From assembly GCF_001013905.1 (NCBI RefSeq), contig NZ_LN831790.1:6834001-6898000 (forward strand): a stretch of 64,000 nt of DNA. The letters are read 5' to 3'. Under the pieces are notes generated by a model, which saw nothing but the letters and a program-made list of their open reading frames with translations, was not told the DNA's origin and made no database searches. Origin of the DNA: Streptomyces leeuwenhoekii (GTDB lineage Bacteria; Actinomycetota; Actinomycetes; Streptomycetales; Streptomycetaceae). Below are positions 60,639-64,000 of the stretch, in pieces. The stretch's first letter is position 1; each line of letters begins with the position of its first letter. The translations under genes were made by a program, and so were the position numbers.

Positions 60639-61775
60639 TCAGGCGGTGGTGCAGGCGGTGCCGTTCAGACTGAAGCCGTTCGGCTGAGCGAACGTGCCGC
60701 TGTAGCTCCCCTGGAAGCCGAACGTCTGGCTGCCGCCCGGCGCGATCTGCGCGGTGTGGCCCGAGCCGCTCGCCGTGACCGCGCCCGAGGAAGGCGTGAT
60801 GGAGGCGTTCCAGGAGTTGGTGATGCGCTGCCCCGAGGGCAGCGTGAAGGCGAGCTTCCAGCCGTCCACGGTGGAGGAACCGGTGTTGGTGACCGTGACG
60901 TTCGCGGTGAATCCGCCCGTCCAGACGTTCGTGGCGTACGACACCTTGCACGCCGCCGGAGTGCCGGGGCTGCCGGGACCGCCCGGGGTGCCGCCGCCGG
61001 TGTTGACGGTCGAGGAGAAGGAGTTCACCGCGAGGCCGGTGCCGTTCTGCCAGGGTTCGAAACCGGCCTGGACGCTCGTCAGGTACCAGTTGTTCTGGGC
61101 CATCCCGCGGGCCACGGTCGCCCGGACGAAGTCCATGACGTCGAAGCTCCAGCTTCCGATCGCCGACGGGGCGACGAAGGACAGCACGTCGTTGGAGCCG
61201 TTGCTGCCCGACCACACCTCCCAGGTGCGTCCGCCCACACTGGCCGTGCCGACCTGGGAACCGATCGGCTGGATCGGGCCCACCCGGTTGAACCAGATCA
61301 TGATCTCGGTGCGGTTGACGCCGTCGGTGCGGGGCGTCGGGTCCAGCCAGATGTCGTACGACGCGTTGTACACGGCGTTGCTGACATAGCCGTAGGAGAT
61401 GCTGCTGGGCGCGCTGGAGATGGTGCTGATCTGCGCCGGCAGGTTCGTCCCCGGCGAGCAGTTGGTGTAGTGGCAGCCGTTGAAGACCGACGGGTACGAC
61501 TTCGGCGCCCCGTTGGTCGGCACCGAGCCGTCGGCCTGGGTGATCCGGAAGCCGGTGTCCGTCGCGGTCACGCACTGGGTGGCGCTGGTGCCCCAGCGGT
61601 TGTTCTGGACGACGTAGCGTCCCTGGATCGTGGTGGAACCGAACGGTTCGCAGATCGTGGTGTCGGCTTGCGCCGGCGCCGTGGAGGTCATCAGCGTGCC
61701 GACGACCGCCAGGGCCGTCAGGAGCACACCCAGTAAGGCGCGCAGGGAGCGGGCGGGGGACGGTGACGCTCTCAT
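60639..61775 (-). CDS. secreted GH12 endoglucanase with CBM2
   Basis: This 378-residue beta-jelly-roll cellulase has a signal peptide (ALLGVLLTALAVVGTLMTS). The catalytic domain carries the nucleophile Glu in DGVNRTEIMIWFNRVGP and the acid/base Glu in SVQAGFEPWQNGTGLAVNSF. A Gly-Pro linker and CBM2 follow (VSYATNVWTGGFTANVTVTN). The ATG at 61775 has AGAGAGG upstream. Two CebR boxes lie directly between its promoter and start. Confidence 0.92.
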   Translation of the reverse strand: MRASPSPARSLRALLGVLLTALAVVGTLMTSTAPAQADTTICEPFGSTTIQGRYVVQNNRWGTSATQCVTATDTGFRITQADGSVPTNGAPKSYPSVFNGCHYTNCSPGTNLPAQISTISSAPSSISYGYVSNAVYNASYDIWLDPTPRTDGVNRTEIMIWFNRVGPIQPIGSQVGTASVGGRTWEVWSGSNGSNDVLSFVAPSAIGSWSFDVMDFVRATVARGMAQNNWYLTSVQAGFEPWQNGTGLAVNSFSSTVNTGGGTPGGPGSPGTPAACKVSYATNVWTGGFTANVTVTNTGSSTVDGWKLAFTLPSGQRITNSWNASITPSSGAVTASGSGHTAQIAPGGSQTFGFQGSYSGTFAQPNGFSLNGTACTTA

Positions 61776-61827
61776 GCGGGTGGCCTCTCTGCGAGGGGAC
61801 GGGGGAGTCCCGGGGGAACGCGGGAGG

Positions 61828-61841
61828 TGGGAGCGCTCCCA
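61828..61841. promoter_or_regulatory. CebR box 1
   Basis: TGGGAGCGCTCCCA is a perfect match to the 14-bp operator of CebR, the cellobiose-responsive LacI-type repressor of cellulase genes. It lies 53 bases before the GH12 start codon and downstream of the promoter. Confidence 0.9.
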
Positions 61842-61853
61842 TCTCCCCACGGA

Positions 61854-61867
61854 TGGGAGCGCTCCCA
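61854..61867. promoter_or_regulatory. CebR box 2
   Basis: A second perfect TGGGAGCGCTCCCA, 26 bases (centre to centre) from box 1, also within the GH12 leader. Paired operators suggest cooperative repression. Confidence 0.9.
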
Positions 61868-61885
61868 ATAACTGGTACGGACGGG

Positions 61886-61914
61886 ACTGTAGAAGTGGCC
61901 CATGTCCCTGACAA
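61886..61914 (-). promoter_or_regulatory. GH12 promoter
   Basis: Minus-strand TTGTCA (61909-61914) and TACAGT (61886-61891) are exactly 17 bases apart. Transcription would start around 61879 and immediately meet the two CebR boxes, which fits a road-block repressor. Confidence 0.75.
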
Positions 61915-61990
61915 GACTGTGGACACGGAACCGTCGAATCAATTTCGAATGCCCTCGTCAGAGAGGTGATCGTTTAGAGGTAGTGACCTT

Positions 61991-62004
61991 TGGGAGCGCT
62001 CCTG
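61991..62004. promoter_or_regulatory. imperfect CebR-like box
   Basis: TGGGAGCGCTCCTG matches 12 of 14 positions of the CebR operator. It lies upstream of the GH12 promoter and 112 bases beyond the GH9 stop, and may add a third contact. The rest of 61776-62115 shows nothing further. Confidence 0.6.
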
Positions 62005-62115
62005 AAAGTTTCGGGTGTCCGGCTCGTGACCGGACGGCACCCGTGCCGGGAGGTGCCGGCGCCGCCGCGGGGCGGTGGCGGCGCCGGACCGGCGAACGCT
62101 TCCGGCGAGCCCCTC

Positions 62116-64000
<1,885 letters not shown>

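Noticed and set aside
61040..61070. A GGTTCGAAACC segment resembling a tRNA T-arm
   Set aside because: It lies within the GH12 coding sequence and no cloverleaf can be folded around it. No tRNA was found elsewhere in the window.

Overview
The window is chromosomal DNA of a Streptomyces-type actinomycete. The base composition is very G+C rich with strong third-position bias. Several genes appear leaderless, with a TANNNT box 6-8 bases before the start codon. Tat and LAXTG export signals, mycothiol-type and GatD/MurT genes, and CBM2-tagged cellulases with CebR boxes all fit that group. I count about 50 protein genes, no rRNA, tRNA or CRISPR array, and two insertion sequences.

Region 1 (1-14.7 kb) is accessory and partly decayed. 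An IS5-type element (left edge to about 905) abuts a plsC-like acyltransferase. A secreted subtype-B tannase, a GNAT protein and a DinB/maleylpyruvate-isomerase-like protein follow. Next comes a relic of a pheganomycin-like biosynthetic cluster: a broken ATP-grasp remnant whose stop codon is the target of an IS481 element, an intact PGM1-like peptide ligase, dpgA (type III PKS) and dpgB, a frameshifted and truncated dpgC fused by deletion to a truncated methyltransferase, a luciferase-like monooxygenase and an MFS exporter.

Region 2 (15.3-26.5 kb) encodes exported proteins: an LAXTG surface protein with an SdrD-B-like domain, a membrane-anchored unknown, a beta-helix lipoprotein, a Tat-exported DyP peroxidase, and a two-gene operon (aldose dehydrogenase-PKD-CBM6-ricin B, then ThuA-DUF1080-ricin B). 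The two operon genes end in almost identical 377-bp ricin modules. An RpiB-like isomerase follows.

Region 3 (26.9-46.8 kb) is mainly housekeeping and regulation: rocD-ddaH with an Lrp regulator; a LytTR regulator - DUF485 - SSS symporter - LytS kinase operon; ctaG; pfkA; gatD-murT; def; TetR with an acyl-CoA dehydrogenase; a TenA-like protein; an aldehyde dehydrogenase; ATP-dependent DNA ligase with NUDIX; and a thioredoxin-reductase-like flavoprotein divergent from an XRE-cupin regulator.

Region 4 (47.6-56.4 kb) holds a quinone oxidoreductase with a paired acyl-CoA dehydrogenase operon, a GDPD/PLC-like secreted protein, a NAGPA-family protein convergent with a tiny membrane protein, and a MarR-DHA2 exporter pair.

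Region 5 (56.6 kb to the right edge) is a cellulose-degradation cluster on the minus strand: GH9-CBM3-CBM2 (cut by the edge), GH12-CBM2, GH3-CBM2, an orphan signal-peptide ORF and an AA10 LPMO-CBM2. The GH12 gene has a clear promoter followed by two perfect CebR-type 14-bp palindromes, so cello-oligosaccharide induction is likely.
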